Part shown: piece after piece, positions 27,898 through 36,026 of the stretch
Layout: every line of letters starts with the position of its first letter
Position numbering within the stretch: the first letter of the stretch is position 1
Assembly: GCF_004216565.1 (NCBI RefSeq)
Contig: NZ_SGWV01000011.1
Coordinates: 434,001 to 498,000 of the forward strand
Source: Sphaerotilus mobilis
GTDB taxonomy: Bacteria > Pseudomonadota > Gammaproteobacteria > Burkholderiales > Burkholderiaceae_C
Reading direction: 5' to 3'
DNA: 64,000 nt
Made by a program: the position numbers and the translations under genes
The notes under the pieces: model-generated
Told to the model about the DNA's origin: nothing
The model's input: the letters and a program-made list of their open reading frames with translations, nothing else
The model's database searches: none

Positions 27898-28722
27898 TCA
27901 GTCGGTGAGCCTGCCGAGGAACTGTTCGAATTCTGCGTCGGCGATCGGCACGACGTGTTCGGGCGCTGGGTAGGCGCCGGTCTGCACATCGGCGACGAAC
28001 TCCTGGAAGGCGGCGACACGTTCTCGCTGCAGGCGCTCGAACTCGGCCGCAAAGTTGCGGTAGGTCTTGGCGTGGCGCGGCTTGTGGCCACGGGTGTGGC
28101 CCAGCACGTCCTCGGTGAAGAGGTATTGCGCATCGGCACCGGCACCGGCGCCCATGCCCAGCATCAGCACCGAGGTGCGGCGCGAGATCTCGGCGGCGAC
28201 CCGATCGGGCACGACCTCCAACTCGGCCGCGAAGACGCCGATGGCTTCGAGTCGCTGCACGTGTTCCCAGACCGCGAGCGCGCTGGCGGCGGTCTTGCCG
28301 ACGGCCTTGAAGCCGCCCGTCCAGGTCGCTTGCGACGGGATCAGGCCGACATGGCCGACGACCGGCACGGCCTCCTCGCACAGCCGCTTCTGCACCGCCA
28401 GCGAGGCGGCGCAATAGAAGCAGTCGCCGCCCAGGGCCATGAACTTGAAGGCCTCGCGCAGGTAGTCCTCGGCGGTGATCAGCTGGCCGTAGGGGCCGTA
28501 GGGCAGGCCGACCTGCACGAAGCAGGTGCCGGCGGCGGCGCGCATGTCGGCGGTGAAGAAGCGGCCTTCGATGGACAGCATGTCCACGCCGGCCGCATCG
28601 GCAGCAGCGGCCTCCTCGGGCGTGGTGACGTAGAGCATCGAGATCTGGCGCTTGCCCTTCAGGGCGCGCATGTCGGCCACGGTCGGGCGGCGGGTGCGGG
28701 CGGTGTTCGTGGTGAGGCTCAT
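27898..28722 (-). CDS. KPHMT (PanB)-superfamily protein with altered active site
   Basis: 274 residues with the ketopantoate hydroxymethyltransferase barrel: VPVVGHVGLIPSQ, GGFKAVGKT and LGMGAGAGADAQ align well with PanB. Compared with E. coli PanB as I recall it, metal ligand Asp84 is Gly72, Lys112 is Tyr103, Glu114 is Ala105 and Asp45 is replaced by Glu52 or a neighbour. Only the base Glu181 is kept (Glu169). It is therefore unlikely to be an ordinary pantothenate enzyme. Its operon position between an isomerase-like and a dehydrogenase gene points to a sugar-catabolic C-C bond step. Function unproven. Confidence 0.82.
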   Translation of the reverse strand: MSLTTNTARTRRPTVADMRALKGKRQISMLYVTTPEEAAAADAAGVDMLSIEGRFFTADMRAAAGTCFVQVGLPYGPYGQLITAEDYLREAFKFMALGGDCFYCAASLAVQKRLCEEAVPVVGHVGLIPSQATWTGGFKAVGKTAASALAVWEHVQRLEAIGVFAAELEVVPDRVAAEISRRTSVLMLGMGAGAGADAQYLFTEDVLGHTRGHKPRHAKTYRNFAAEFERLQRERVAAFQEFVADVQTGAYPAPEHVVPIADAEFEQFLGRLTD

Positions 28723-28736
28723 GGGGGCGTCCCGGG

Positions 28737-29528
28737 TCAGACCGTGAAGGCGCTGCGGAAGGCTTCCAGCGCGGCATCCGCGTCGCCGGAGGCAAACGCC
28801 TCCATGCAGACCGCACCGCTGTAGCCCATGGCCTTGAGAGCACGCGCCACGCCGGCGTAGTTGACCTCGCCCGTGCCGGGCTCCATGCGGCCGGGCACGT
28901 CGGCGACCTGCACCTCGCCGATCCACGGCAGGCAGGCGCGGCAGAGTTCGACCAGGTTGCCCTCGCCGATCTGCGCGTGATAGAGGTCCAGGTTCAGCCG
29001 CAGGCCCGGGCGGTTGATCGACGAGACCAGCGCCAGCGTGTCGCGGGCCAGCGCGAAGGGCACGCCCGGGTGATCGACCGGCAGGTTGAGGTTCTCGATC
29101 ATGAAGGTCACGCCTTCACGTTCGGCCAGATCGGCGATGCGCATGAGCGTGTCGCGGGCCTTGAGCCACATCGCGCCGGTCACGGTCTCGCAGGGGGTGA
29201 CCGGCAGACCGCGGTCGCCCAGGCCGGTGCCGTGCAGGTTCAGGCGGTCGACGTTCAGCCGCTTGCCGATGGCGATGGCCTCGGTGGCGGTGGCCAGCAG
29301 CTCGTCGGCGCCGGCATCGTCGGCCAGCCGGCCGCGCAGGTAGCCGGTCATCGACGAGAAGCGTGTGCCCGCAGCAGCGGCCTGTTCCAGCATCGCCAGC
29401 TCATGGTTCTGCCAGCCCCAGATGCCGACCTGGTAGCCCAGCTCGGTCAGGCGGGACAGGCGCCAGGCCATCGGCCGGTCGTTCCAGAGCATTTCGGCGC
29501 AGGCGGCCAGGACAAAAGGAGGGTTCAC
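28737..29528 (-). CDS. hydroxypyruvate isomerase-like TIM-barrel protein
   Basis: 263 residues of the xylose-isomerase-like TIM-barrel superfamily, closest in pattern to Hyi and IolE/IolI proteins (LGYQVGIWGW, LNLHGTG, FMIENLNLP, LNLDLYHAQIGEGN, IGEVQVADVPGR, CMEAF). Metal-binding Glu and Asp candidates lie at ENLN, DLYH and MEAF. The start codon is GTG. It is the first gene of the minus-strand operon, and a LacI-type palindrome lies 44 bp upstream. It probably isomerises or dehydrates a keto-sugar or keto-inositol intermediate. Confidence 0.85.
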   Translation of the reverse strand: MNPPFVLAACAEMLWNDRPMAWRLSRLTELGYQVGIWGWQNHELAMLEQAAAAGTRFSSMTGYLRGRLADDAGADELLATATEAIAIGKRLNVDRLNLHGTGLGDRGLPVTPCETVTGAMWLKARDTLMRIADLAEREGVTFMIENLNLPVDHPGVPFALARDTLALVSSINRPGLRLNLDLYHAQIGEGNLVELCRACLPWIGEVQVADVPGRMEPGTGEVNYAGVARALKAMGYSGAVCMEAFASGDADAALEAFRSAFTV

Positions 29529-29571
29529 GGCAGGGTTCCTTCGGTGGGTTCGGGGTGCAGTGTAGAAAGCG

Positions 29572-29587
29572 TTGCAATCGGGTGCAA
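29572..29587. promoter_or_regulatory. LacI-type operator O1
   Basis: The 16-bp palindrome TTGCAATCGGGTGCAA, with a central CG as usual for LacI-family operators, lies 44 bp before the hydroxypyruvate-isomerase-like gene. It matches the reverse complement of the site at 29793 at most positions. Confidence 0.75.
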
Positions 29588-29792
29588 CAAGAACAGAAAG
29601 AATTTTCTCTTCCGACCGGCTGGATCTCGGGAAAACGATAGGTTCTCACGAGTGGCGCTGGCCAGCCAGGGTGCAGATGACGGGGTTGTTCAAGGTTCCC
29701 TCTCGTTGCCGCAGGGCTTCTTGCTCTCTGCAATCCCGATTTCGTCCGGGAAAGTACGTAGAAGTATTTTTTCAAGTGACAGATAAAGTCTA

Positions 29793-29808
29793 TTGCACTC
29801 GGTTGCAA
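29793..29808. promoter_or_regulatory. LacI-type operator O2
   Basis: The 16-bp palindrome TTGCACTCGGTTGCAA lies 30 bp before the hydroxylase start codon. It shares the TTGCA-N6-TGCAA frame with O1 and would overlap the promoter of the plus-strand operon. Confidence 0.75.
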
Positions 29809-29838
29809 GAACCGCCCTCCAACAGGACGCAGCAGATC

Positions 29839-30852
29839 ATGGATGACTCGCACTTTGGCGTGCGCAACAAGCGTGGTGACTGGGCCCCGAACGGCCGTCG
29901 CGAGGTCGCCCCCTTCTGGGCCTGGCCGCCGCAGCTGATCAAGGTGCTGAAGTGGCTGCCCGGCTACGTCTGGCCGTGGAACGCCTTCCACATGACCACC
30001 GCGCTGCTGTGGTGGTTCTTCGTCGTGCCCGACGTCGACACGCTCCAGACGCTGGACTGGGGCTGGCCGGCGCTGCTGCTGGCGGCCAACTGGGTCGGCT
30101 GCCTGATCTGGTACGGCGCCTTCGAATGGCGGCTTTACCGCCAACGGGCGCAGGGCTCGCGCTTCAAGTACCACCACAAGTTCCCGTCCGAGTCGCCCTC
30201 GGACGTGTTCTGGTTCAAGAGCCAGAACCTCGACAACTTCCTGCGCAGCTTCCTGATCTCGATCCCGCTGTGGACGCTGGTGCAGGTGATCTTCCTGTGG
30301 TGTTGGGCGAACGGCATCGGCGCCTGGCTGACGTGGGACGAGCACGCGCTCTGGCTGACGCTGCTGGTGCTGTTGTCGCCGGCCCTCCACGAGGTCCACT
30401 TCTACGCCATCCACCGGCTGATCCACACGCCGACGCTTTACAAGTGGATCCACTCGATCCACCACAACTCGGTCAACCCGAGCCCGATCTCGTCGCTGAG
30501 CATGCACCCGGTCGAGGCCTTCCTGTACCACGCGGTCGCGCTGTGGCACCTGGTGATCCCGTCCAACCCGGTCGTGGCGATGTTCCAGCTGCACGCGGCC
30601 GGCTTCGGTGCCGTCAACGGCCACATCGGCTTCGACCGCATCGAGCTGGGCGGCGAGCAGACGATGCAGAGCCACGCCTTCTTGCACCACCTGCACCACA
30701 AGCACTTCGAGGTGAACTTCGGCGGCGACGGCCTGGTGCCGCTGGACCTCTGGCTGGGCACCTGGCATGACGGCAGCAAGGACGGCGAACGCCAGATGCA
30801 GGCCCGCTACGAACGCAAGCTGGCCCGCATGAATGCGGGCAAGGCGAGCTGA
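29839..30852 (+). CDS. membrane di-iron hydroxylase (fatty acid hydroxylase superfamily)
   Basis: 337 residues. Hydrophobic stretches (about 52-64, 78-92, 138-165, 170-185) span the membrane. The histidine clusters of the sterol desaturase/fatty acid hydroxylase family are complete: HFYAIHRLIH (187-196), HSIHH (205-209), His223 and HHLHH (283-287). These bind two irons that activate oxygen. It leads the plus-strand operon that continues with a sugar ABC importer, an unusual setting for a lipid enzyme. With the MocE-type ferredoxin nearby it may oxidise the methyl group of a methylated sugar. A lipid substrate is the main alternative. Confidence 0.85.
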   Translation: MDDSHFGVRNKRGDWAPNGRREVAPFWAWPPQLIKVLKWLPGYVWPWNAFHMTTALLWWFFVVPDVDTLQTLDWGWPALLLAANWVGCLIWYGAFEWRLYRQRAQGSRFKYHHKFPSESPSDVFWFKSQNLDNFLRSFLISIPLWTLVQVIFLWCWANGIGAWLTWDEHALWLTLLVLLSPALHEVHFYAIHRLIHTPTLYKWIHSIHHNSVNPSPISSLSMHPVEAFLYHAVALWHLVIPSNPVVAMFQLHAAGFGAVNGHIGFDRIELGGEQTMQSHAFLHHLHHKHFEVNFGGDGLVPLDLWLGTWHDGSKDGERQMQARYERKLARMNAGKAS

Positions 30853-30921
30853 GCCGCACGAGGCGCGCGCCGCTGCGCTCGCCTCGAACCTCCGATTCCT
30901 ACGCGCTGATTCCACCCGGAT

Positions 30922-30966
30922 GGCCGCCATGCGCGGGCGGCCTCGTCACGTCCGTGCTGCACGGAC
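30922..30966 (+). other. two consecutive intercistronic hairpins
   Basis: GGCCGCC (30922-30928) pairs with GGCGGCC (30936-30942), and GTCCGTG (30950-30956) pairs with CACGGAC (30960-30966). They lie just before the binding-protein ribosome site. No T run follows, so they are not simple terminators; processing or partial termination is possible. Confidence 0.5.
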
Positions 30967-30997
30967 CCACCGTTCCTTCCAACATCAGGAGACCACC

Positions 30998-31975
30998 ATG
31001 ACCTTCCTCAGCAAGACCTTCAAGCTGATCGCCGCCACTGCCGCGATCGTGGCCGCCACCAGCGCCATGGCCGCTGGTCCACGCATCTTCGTGATCGGCG
31101 GCAAGGCTGACGACCCGTTCTGGTCGCGTGTCAAGAAGGGTGCAGACGATGCCGGTCTGGTGGTCAAGGCCGCCGGTGGCAGCGTGACCTGGCTCGGTCC
31201 GCAGACCTATGACAACCTCGGCCCGGACGCCGCCAAGCTGATCCGCACCGCGCTGAGCCAGAAGCCCGATGCCATCGTTGGTCCGGACTGGGTGCCCGAG
31301 GCGATGGACGCCGCCTTCAAGGAAGTGGTGGCTGCTGGCGTGCCACTGATCATCTACAACGCCGGTGGCATGGAAGCCGCCAAGCGCCTGGGCGCGATGA
31401 ACTACGTGGGCAGCGAGGAATACGTCGCCGGCATGGGCGGTGGCGAGTACTTCACCAAGAGTGGTGCCAAGAACGTGCTGTGCGTGAACACGCAGCCGGG
31501 CTCGACCAACCAGGAATCGCGTTGCAAGGGCGTGGCCGATGGCATGGCCAAGGCCGGTGGCAAGTCGTCCCAGCTGCCGCTGCCGGCATCGGCCTTCGGC
31601 AACCCGACGGCGGTGGCGCAGGCCGTCAAGGCCGCGCTGCAGAAGGACAAGACGGTCGACGGGATCATCACCATCAGCGCCGGTGACGCGACCAGCGCGG
31701 CCACCGGCATCGCCCAGGCCGGTCTGGTCAAGCAGGTCAAGCTCGGCACCTTCGACATCGACCCGACCAACCTCGCGCGCATCCAGGACGGCACGCAGCT
31801 GTTCTGCATCGACCAGCAACCCTATCTGCAGGGCTATCTGGCGGTGTCCATGCTCAACAGCTTCGTGCAGTACGGCCTGAAGGTGCCGGCCGCACCGCTG
31901 CTGACGGGCCCTGGCATCGTCGACGCGTCCAACGTCGCGGCCACGCTGGCTGGTGCCAAGGCCGGCGCGCGCTGA
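30998..31975 (+). CDS. sugar ABC transporter substrate-binding protein (FrcB/RbsB type)
   Basis: 325 residues. Sec signal peptide ending ATSAMAAG, then a type I periplasmic-binding fold with VIGGKADDPFWSRVKKGADDA, DAIVGPDWVPEAMDAA, GTFDIDPTN and FCIDQQPYLQGYLA. The last motif is typical of fructose/ribose-type binding proteins of the Frc family. It captures a sugar or polyol in the periplasm. CAGGAG lies before the ATG. It is followed by a strong hairpin and then the permease and ATPase genes of the same operon. Confidence 0.94.
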   Translation: MTFLSKTFKLIAATAAIVAATSAMAAGPRIFVIGGKADDPFWSRVKKGADDAGLVVKAAGGSVTWLGPQTYDNLGPDAAKLIRTALSQKPDAIVGPDWVPEAMDAAFKEVVAAGVPLIIYNAGGMEAAKRLGAMNYVGSEEYVAGMGGGEYFTKSGAKNVLCVNTQPGSTNQESRCKGVADGMAKAGGKSSQLPLPASAFGNPTAVAQAVKAALQKDKTVDGIITISAGDATSAATGIAQAGLVKQVKLGTFDIDPTNLARIQDGTQLFCIDQQPYLQGYLAVSMLNSFVQYGLKVPAAPLLTGPGIVDASNVAATLAGAKAGAR

Positions 31976-31999
31976 TCGAAGCCTGATCTTCACGTCGTT

Positions 32000-32039
32000 C
32001 GCCGGTCGGGTCCGGGCCCCATCCCGGGCCTGACCGGCG
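32000..32039 (+). other. strong intercistronic hairpin after the binding-protein gene
   Basis: CGCCGGTC (32000-32007) pairs with GACCGGCG (32032-32039), and the stem continues inward through a GGnCCGGG/CCCGGnCC pairing. No T run follows. It would stabilise the upstream binding-protein message relative to the permease message. Confidence 0.65.
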
Positions 32040-32107
32040 GGGTCGGTCGTCTTCACGGCGGCTGGCGGCCCCTGTTGTCCCTCCGCCGTGACACCGACGC
32101 CTGGAAC

Positions 32108-33184
32108 ATGAACCCGTCCATCACCAGCGCCCCGCTTACCGGGGCCACATCTGAACAGAGTCCGCGCATGCCCACCTTCTCACTTGGCAACCTCATGCGA
32201 CGGCCCGAGACCGGCTCCTTCATCGGCCTTGTCTCGGTCTTCATCTTTTTCGCGGTCTTTGGCGGCGAGACCTTCCTGTCGGCCAGCGGCGCGGCCAGCT
32301 GGCTCAACATCGCCGCCGAGCTGGGCATCATCGCCTTGCCGGTGGGCCTCTTGATGATCGCCGGCCACCTCGACCTGTCGGTCGGCAGCGTGATCCCGGC
32401 CAGCTCGATGACGGTGGCCATCGTCTCGGGCCATTTCGGCCTGCCGATGCCCTTGGGCATCGCCGCCTCGCTGGCCCTGGGCCTGGCGATCGGCTTCATC
32501 AACGGCTACCTGATCGTGCGCACCGACCTGCCGTCCTTCGTGGTCACGCTGGCCACGCTGTTCGCGGTCGCCGGCCTGACGCTGGGCCTGTCGGTCATCA
32601 TCGCGGGCAGCACCAGCGTCGCGCTCAAGGCCGACCCGATCACCAAGGCCATCTTCGGCGACTACATCGACGGCAAGTTCCAGATCGTGCTGCTGTGGTG
32701 GATCGCCGCCGCGCTGCTGGTGGGCTTCATCCTCAGCCGCACCCGCTACGGCAACTGGATCCTGGCCCTCGGCGGCGACAAGGTCAGCGCCCGCAATGCC
32801 GGCATCCCGACCGATCGGCTCAACATCGCGCTCTACATGGGCAGCGGCTTTTGCGCGGCCTTCGTGGGCATGTGCCAGGCCATCCTCTACAACAGCGCGC
32901 AGGTCTCGGCTGGCCAGTCCTTCATCTTCAACTCGATCATCGCGGTGGTGATCGGCGGCGTGATCCTGACCGGCGGCTACGGCTCGGTGCTGGGCATCGT
33001 GCTGGGCACCATGACGTTCGCGATCGTGAACCAGGGCATCTACTACACCGGCTTCGACGCCAACTGGGCCAGCCTGATCATCGGCGTGCTGCTGCTGGCT
33101 GCCGTGCTGCTCAACAACAGCTTCCGGACCAAGGCGTTGTCGCACTCGAAGTCCACCGCCAAGACCGCCGTCAAGAAGGCCTGA
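32108..33184 (+). CDS. sugar ABC transporter permease (FrcC/RbsC type)
   Basis: 358 residues, about ten membrane helices, of the branched-type ribose/xylose/fructose permease family. Typical segments are LGIIALPVGLLMIAGHLDLSVG near residue 75, INGYLIVRTDLPSFVVTLAT, and GGVILTGGYGSVLGIVLGT near the end. The start is uncertain: ATG 32108 is chosen, ATG 32168 is an alternative that would remove 20 residues. It pairs with the ATPase 2 bp downstream and the binding protein upstream. Confidence 0.93.
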   Translation: MNPSITSAPLTGATSEQSPRMPTFSLGNLMRRPETGSFIGLVSVFIFFAVFGGETFLSASGAASWLNIAAELGIIALPVGLLMIAGHLDLSVGSVIPASSMTVAIVSGHFGLPMPLGIAASLALGLAIGFINGYLIVRTDLPSFVVTLATLFAVAGLTLGLSVIIAGSTSVALKADPITKAIFGDYIDGKFQIVLLWWIAAALLVGFILSRTRYGNWILALGGDKVSARNAGIPTDRLNIALYMGSGFCAAFVGMCQAILYNSAQVSAGQSFIFNSIIAVVIGGVILTGGYGSVLGIVLGTMTFAIVNQGIYYTGFDANWASLIIGVLLLAAVLLNNSFRTKALSHSKSTAKTAVKKA

Positions 33185-33186
33185 CC

Positions 33187-34008
33187 ATGACCACCCCCCT
33201 GCTCAAGCTCGACGGCATCAACAAGTCCTTCGGCCCGGTCGATGTCCTGCACGACATCTCGCTGGAGGTCCATGCCGGCGAGGTCCTCTGCCTGCTGGGC
33301 GACAACGGCGCGGGCAAGTCCACGCTGATTCGCATCCTCTCGGGTGTGCACCAGCCCACCCGCGGCACGATGATGATGAATGGCCAGCCGGTGGCCTTCA
33401 CCTCGCCGCGCGTGGCCAGCGACCACGGCATCTCCACGGTGCACCAGTTCGGCGGCACCTTCCCGCTGATGAGCATCGGCCGCTCCTTCTTCGTCGGCGC
33501 CGAGCCCACCAAGCGCTTCGGGCCGTTCGAGGTGTTCGACCGCAAGACCGCCAACGAGATCGCGGTGCGCGAGATGCGCGAGCTGGGCATCACCCGCATC
33601 GACGATGGCAACCGCCTGGTTGGCGGCCTGTCCGGTGGCGAGCGTCAGGCGCTGGCGATCGCCCGCGCGGTGCACTTCGGCGCCAGCGTGCTGATCCTCG
33701 ACGAGCCGACCGCTGCGCTGGGCGTCAAGGAAGCCGCGCATGTGCTGCGCATCGTCTTGCAGGCCCGCAAAAAGGGCATCGCGGTGATCTTCATCACCCA
33801 CAACGTGACCCATGCGATGACGGTGGGCGACCACTTCGCGGTGCTGATCCGGGGTGCCAAGGCAGCCGATTTCCGCAAGGGCGAGAAGACCCGCGAGGAG
33901 ATCACCGACCTGATGGCCGGCGGCGAGGCCATGGCCGAACTGGAAGCCGAGATCGAGGGCTATATGGCGACGCACGACGGCCATCCGCCGCCGGTGGCCG
34001 CGGCCTGA
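33187..34008 (+). CDS. sugar ABC transporter ATP-binding protein (FrcA type)
   Basis: 273 residues, a single ATPase domain, unlike the double-domain RbsA; single-domain subunits are typical of Frc-type importers. Walker A is GDNGAGKST (near 36-44), the signature is LSGGERQ, Walker B is VLILDEP, and the switch histidine lies in FITHN. A Phe/Arg-rich insert around FFVGAEPTKRFGPFEVFD also fits this group. It is the last gene of the plus-strand operon, 2 bp after the permease. It is convergent with the diguanylate cyclase gene 16 bp away. Confidence 0.94.
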   Translation: MTTPLLKLDGINKSFGPVDVLHDISLEVHAGEVLCLLGDNGAGKSTLIRILSGVHQPTRGTMMMNGQPVAFTSPRVASDHGISTVHQFGGTFPLMSIGRSFFVGAEPTKRFGPFEVFDRKTANEIAVREMRELGITRIDDGNRLVGGLSGGERQALAIARAVHFGASVLILDEPTAALGVKEAAHVLRIVLQARKKGIAVIFITHNVTHAMTVGDHFAVLIRGAKAADFRKGEKTREEITDLMAGGEAMAELEAEIEGYMATHDGHPPPVAAA

Positions 34009-34024
34009 GCCGGGGCCGGCCGCC

Positions 34025-35908
34025 TCACCAGGCTTCGGCGGTGACGGTGTCGATGCTGGTGTCGATGCCGGTGTCGCCCGTCGGGTCGTCGCGGCGCCGA
34101 GCGTCCTTGCCCAGCATCGCCAGCGTCGCCGGATCGGCGATGCGGGCGCAGTCCCGGCCGGCTGCCTTGGCCTGGTAGAGCGCCATGTCGGCCAGCTGCA
34201 CCAGTTCCTCGGGTCGGCTGGACATGCTGGCGTCGGCGATGCCGAAGCTGGCGGTGTAGAGCGGCACCCGGCCACCCCGCAGGGCCGCCGCGAGCTGGTG
34301 GCGGATCGCGTCGACCGTCCGTTGGGCGGCCAGCGCATCGGCCTGGGCCAGCAGCAGCGTGAACTCCTCGCCGCCCCAGCGACCCGCCAGGTCGCCGTCA
34401 CCCAGCGTGTCACGCAGGACCTCGGAGAAGACCCGCAGCGCAGCGTCGCCGGTGGCATGGCCGTAGCGGTCATTGAGCAGCTTGAAGTGGTCCAGGTCGC
34501 ACATCACCACCGCATGCGGCTGGCCGCTGGCGACCAGCGCGCGCAGCCGCTGTTCAAGGGTGCGGCGGTTGGGCAGGCCGGTGAGGGTGTCGGTGGCGGC
34601 CTGGATCTGGGTCCGCTCGAAGGCCCGCACCGTGCCGATGCGCATGCCCAACTGGCCGCCCATGACCGTGATCTGCTGCGCCTGGGCCGGACTGAGCGGC
34701 CGCTCCGGCGTGCCAGCGGCATGCAGCACGCCCAAGGCGCGGCCCATGAACGTCACGGGCACGCAGACCGCCGACGCGGTGCCGCAGGCGCGCCCACGCA
34801 GGTGCTCGCAGGCGTGCAGGTCGGCGCTGCTGTCGAAGGTGACCGCGGTGCCGCGCCGCACCGCCACGCAGTCGTAGGGCGAGCGCACGCCGCAGCCCGG
34901 GCTGCCAGCGCCGGGGTGTTCGGCCACCCGCTCCATCTGGGCCCGGCTGGAGTCCGAGATCAGCAGCTCCATCGGGTGCGCGGCAGAGACCTCGCCCATC
35001 GCCCGGGCCGCGACGGTACAGACCTGGTGCTCGCGGTCGGCCATGTCCAGCGCATCGCTCAGGCGTTGCCCGAAGGCGGCCAGGCGGGCCTCGCGGCGCA
35101 TGTCGTCGATCATGGTGTTGAGGCTGCCGGCCATGCGGTCGACCGCCGCGCCCAGGGCGCCCAGCTCATCGGAGCGTCCGGTGCTGGCGCGGCGCGTCAG
35201 ATCGCCATCGGCAATGGCCTGGGCGACGCTGCACAGCTCGCCCAGCCGGCGCCGGATCGCCAGCGTCATCAGCGCGACGATAGCGCTGGCCACGCCGATG
35301 GTGATCACGCAGGTCCAGACCAGCGAACGGCGGGCCCGCGTGGCCTCGCGGGCCGCCATCAGTTGCGCCTCGCGCAGGGCCTCGCCGATCTGCGCGCCCT
35401 GCTGTTCCAGCTCGCCGACGAGGTGCCGGAACTGGCCGTCGAAAGCCGGCAGTGCCGCCAGCGCCGCCTCGCGGCGGTCGAGCGCCTGGCGGGCCAGCTC
35501 CAGCGCCGACTGCCCATAGGCACGCGCGGCGCTGCGGTTGCGGCGCACCTGCTCGATCAGTTCGGCCGGCAGCTCGGTGAAGGTCGACAGCCGGTCCAGC
35601 GCGTCCTCCAGCTCCTGGGCATCGTCGGCGACGTGGCGCAGCACGTCCTCTTGCGCCAGTTGCGGCACCTGGCCGATCAGCAGCGAGGCCAGCACGTCCG
35701 AGCGCAGCGCGTCATGGACCATGTCGGCCTGCTTGTTGAGGTGCAGCGCTTCGGCCAGACGGACCTGCCGGGCCTGGGCAACGTCCTGGTCCGACGAACT
35801 CTGCCAGGCCAGCATCGCCAGCAGCAGCAAGGCGGCCGCGACCGCCGCGTTCAGCGTGGCGAGCTTGGCGCGCAAGGACATGGCACCGACGAGAGACGGC
35901 AGGTTCAT
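34025..35908 (-). CDS. membrane HAMP-GAF-GGDEF diguanylate cyclase
   Basis: 627 residues. Transmembrane helix (about 13-31), helical periplasmic sensor, second helix (about 187-207), HAMP (about 208-258), GAF domain (about 275-425) with several cysteines (CGVRSPYDC, HACEHLRGRACG, AVC), and GGDEF domain (about 455-600). The active site reads GGEEF at 512-516. The inhibitory RxxD position reads GDGD, so product inhibition through that site is unlikely. The cysteines in the GAF domain could bind a metal or sense redox state. It stands alone between the ABC operon and the IclR gene. Confidence 0.92.
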   Translation of the reverse strand: MNLPSLVGAMSLRAKLATLNAAVAAALLLLAMLAWQSSSDQDVAQARQVRLAEALHLNKQADMVHDALRSDVLASLLIGQVPQLAQEDVLRHVADDAQELEDALDRLSTFTELPAELIEQVRRNRSAARAYGQSALELARQALDRREAALAALPAFDGQFRHLVGELEQQGAQIGEALREAQLMAAREATRARRSLVWTCVITIGVASAIVALMTLAIRRRLGELCSVAQAIADGDLTRRASTGRSDELGALGAAVDRMAGSLNTMIDDMRREARLAAFGQRLSDALDMADREHQVCTVAARAMGEVSAAHPMELLISDSSRAQMERVAEHPGAGSPGCGVRSPYDCVAVRRGTAVTFDSSADLHACEHLRGRACGTASAVCVPVTFMGRALGVLHAAGTPERPLSPAQAQQITVMGGQLGMRIGTVRAFERTQIQAATDTLTGLPNRRTLEQRLRALVASGQPHAVVMCDLDHFKLLNDRYGHATGDAALRVFSEVLRDTLGDGDLAGRWGGEEFTLLLAQADALAAQRTVDAIRHQLAAALRGGRVPLYTASFGIADASMSSRPEELVQLADMALYQAKAAGRDCARIADPATLAMLGKDARRRDDPTGDTGIDTSIDTVTAEAW

Positions 35909-36026
35909 GGCGCCATCTTCGTCGCGAACGCATCGGGGTTGACGCAGGTCATGTGAGGGAAACCGCAGGGCGTGGCATTTGGACGCGCAAATGCGCACGG
36001 GCCGTGGTGGCGGGATCGACCCGTCC

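Larger units (their letters stand above)
29529..29838. promoter_or_regulatory. divergent promoter region of the sugar/demethylation locus
   Basis: 310 bp without a gene between the isomerase-like and hydroxylase genes. It is clearly richer in A/T than its surroundings. It contains two LacI-type palindromes near each start codon. In the middle are A/T-rich GAATTTTCTC...GGGAAAACGA and GAAAGTAC...GTATTTTTTC segments that could serve the RpiR regulator. No clear sigma70 hexamers could be fixed. Confidence 0.6.

Noticed and set aside
28737-30852. Standard myo-inositol (iol) operon
   Set aside because: iolB, iolC, iolD and iolA-type genes are absent. Only dehydrogenase-like and barrel-like members are present, so the substrate is probably different.
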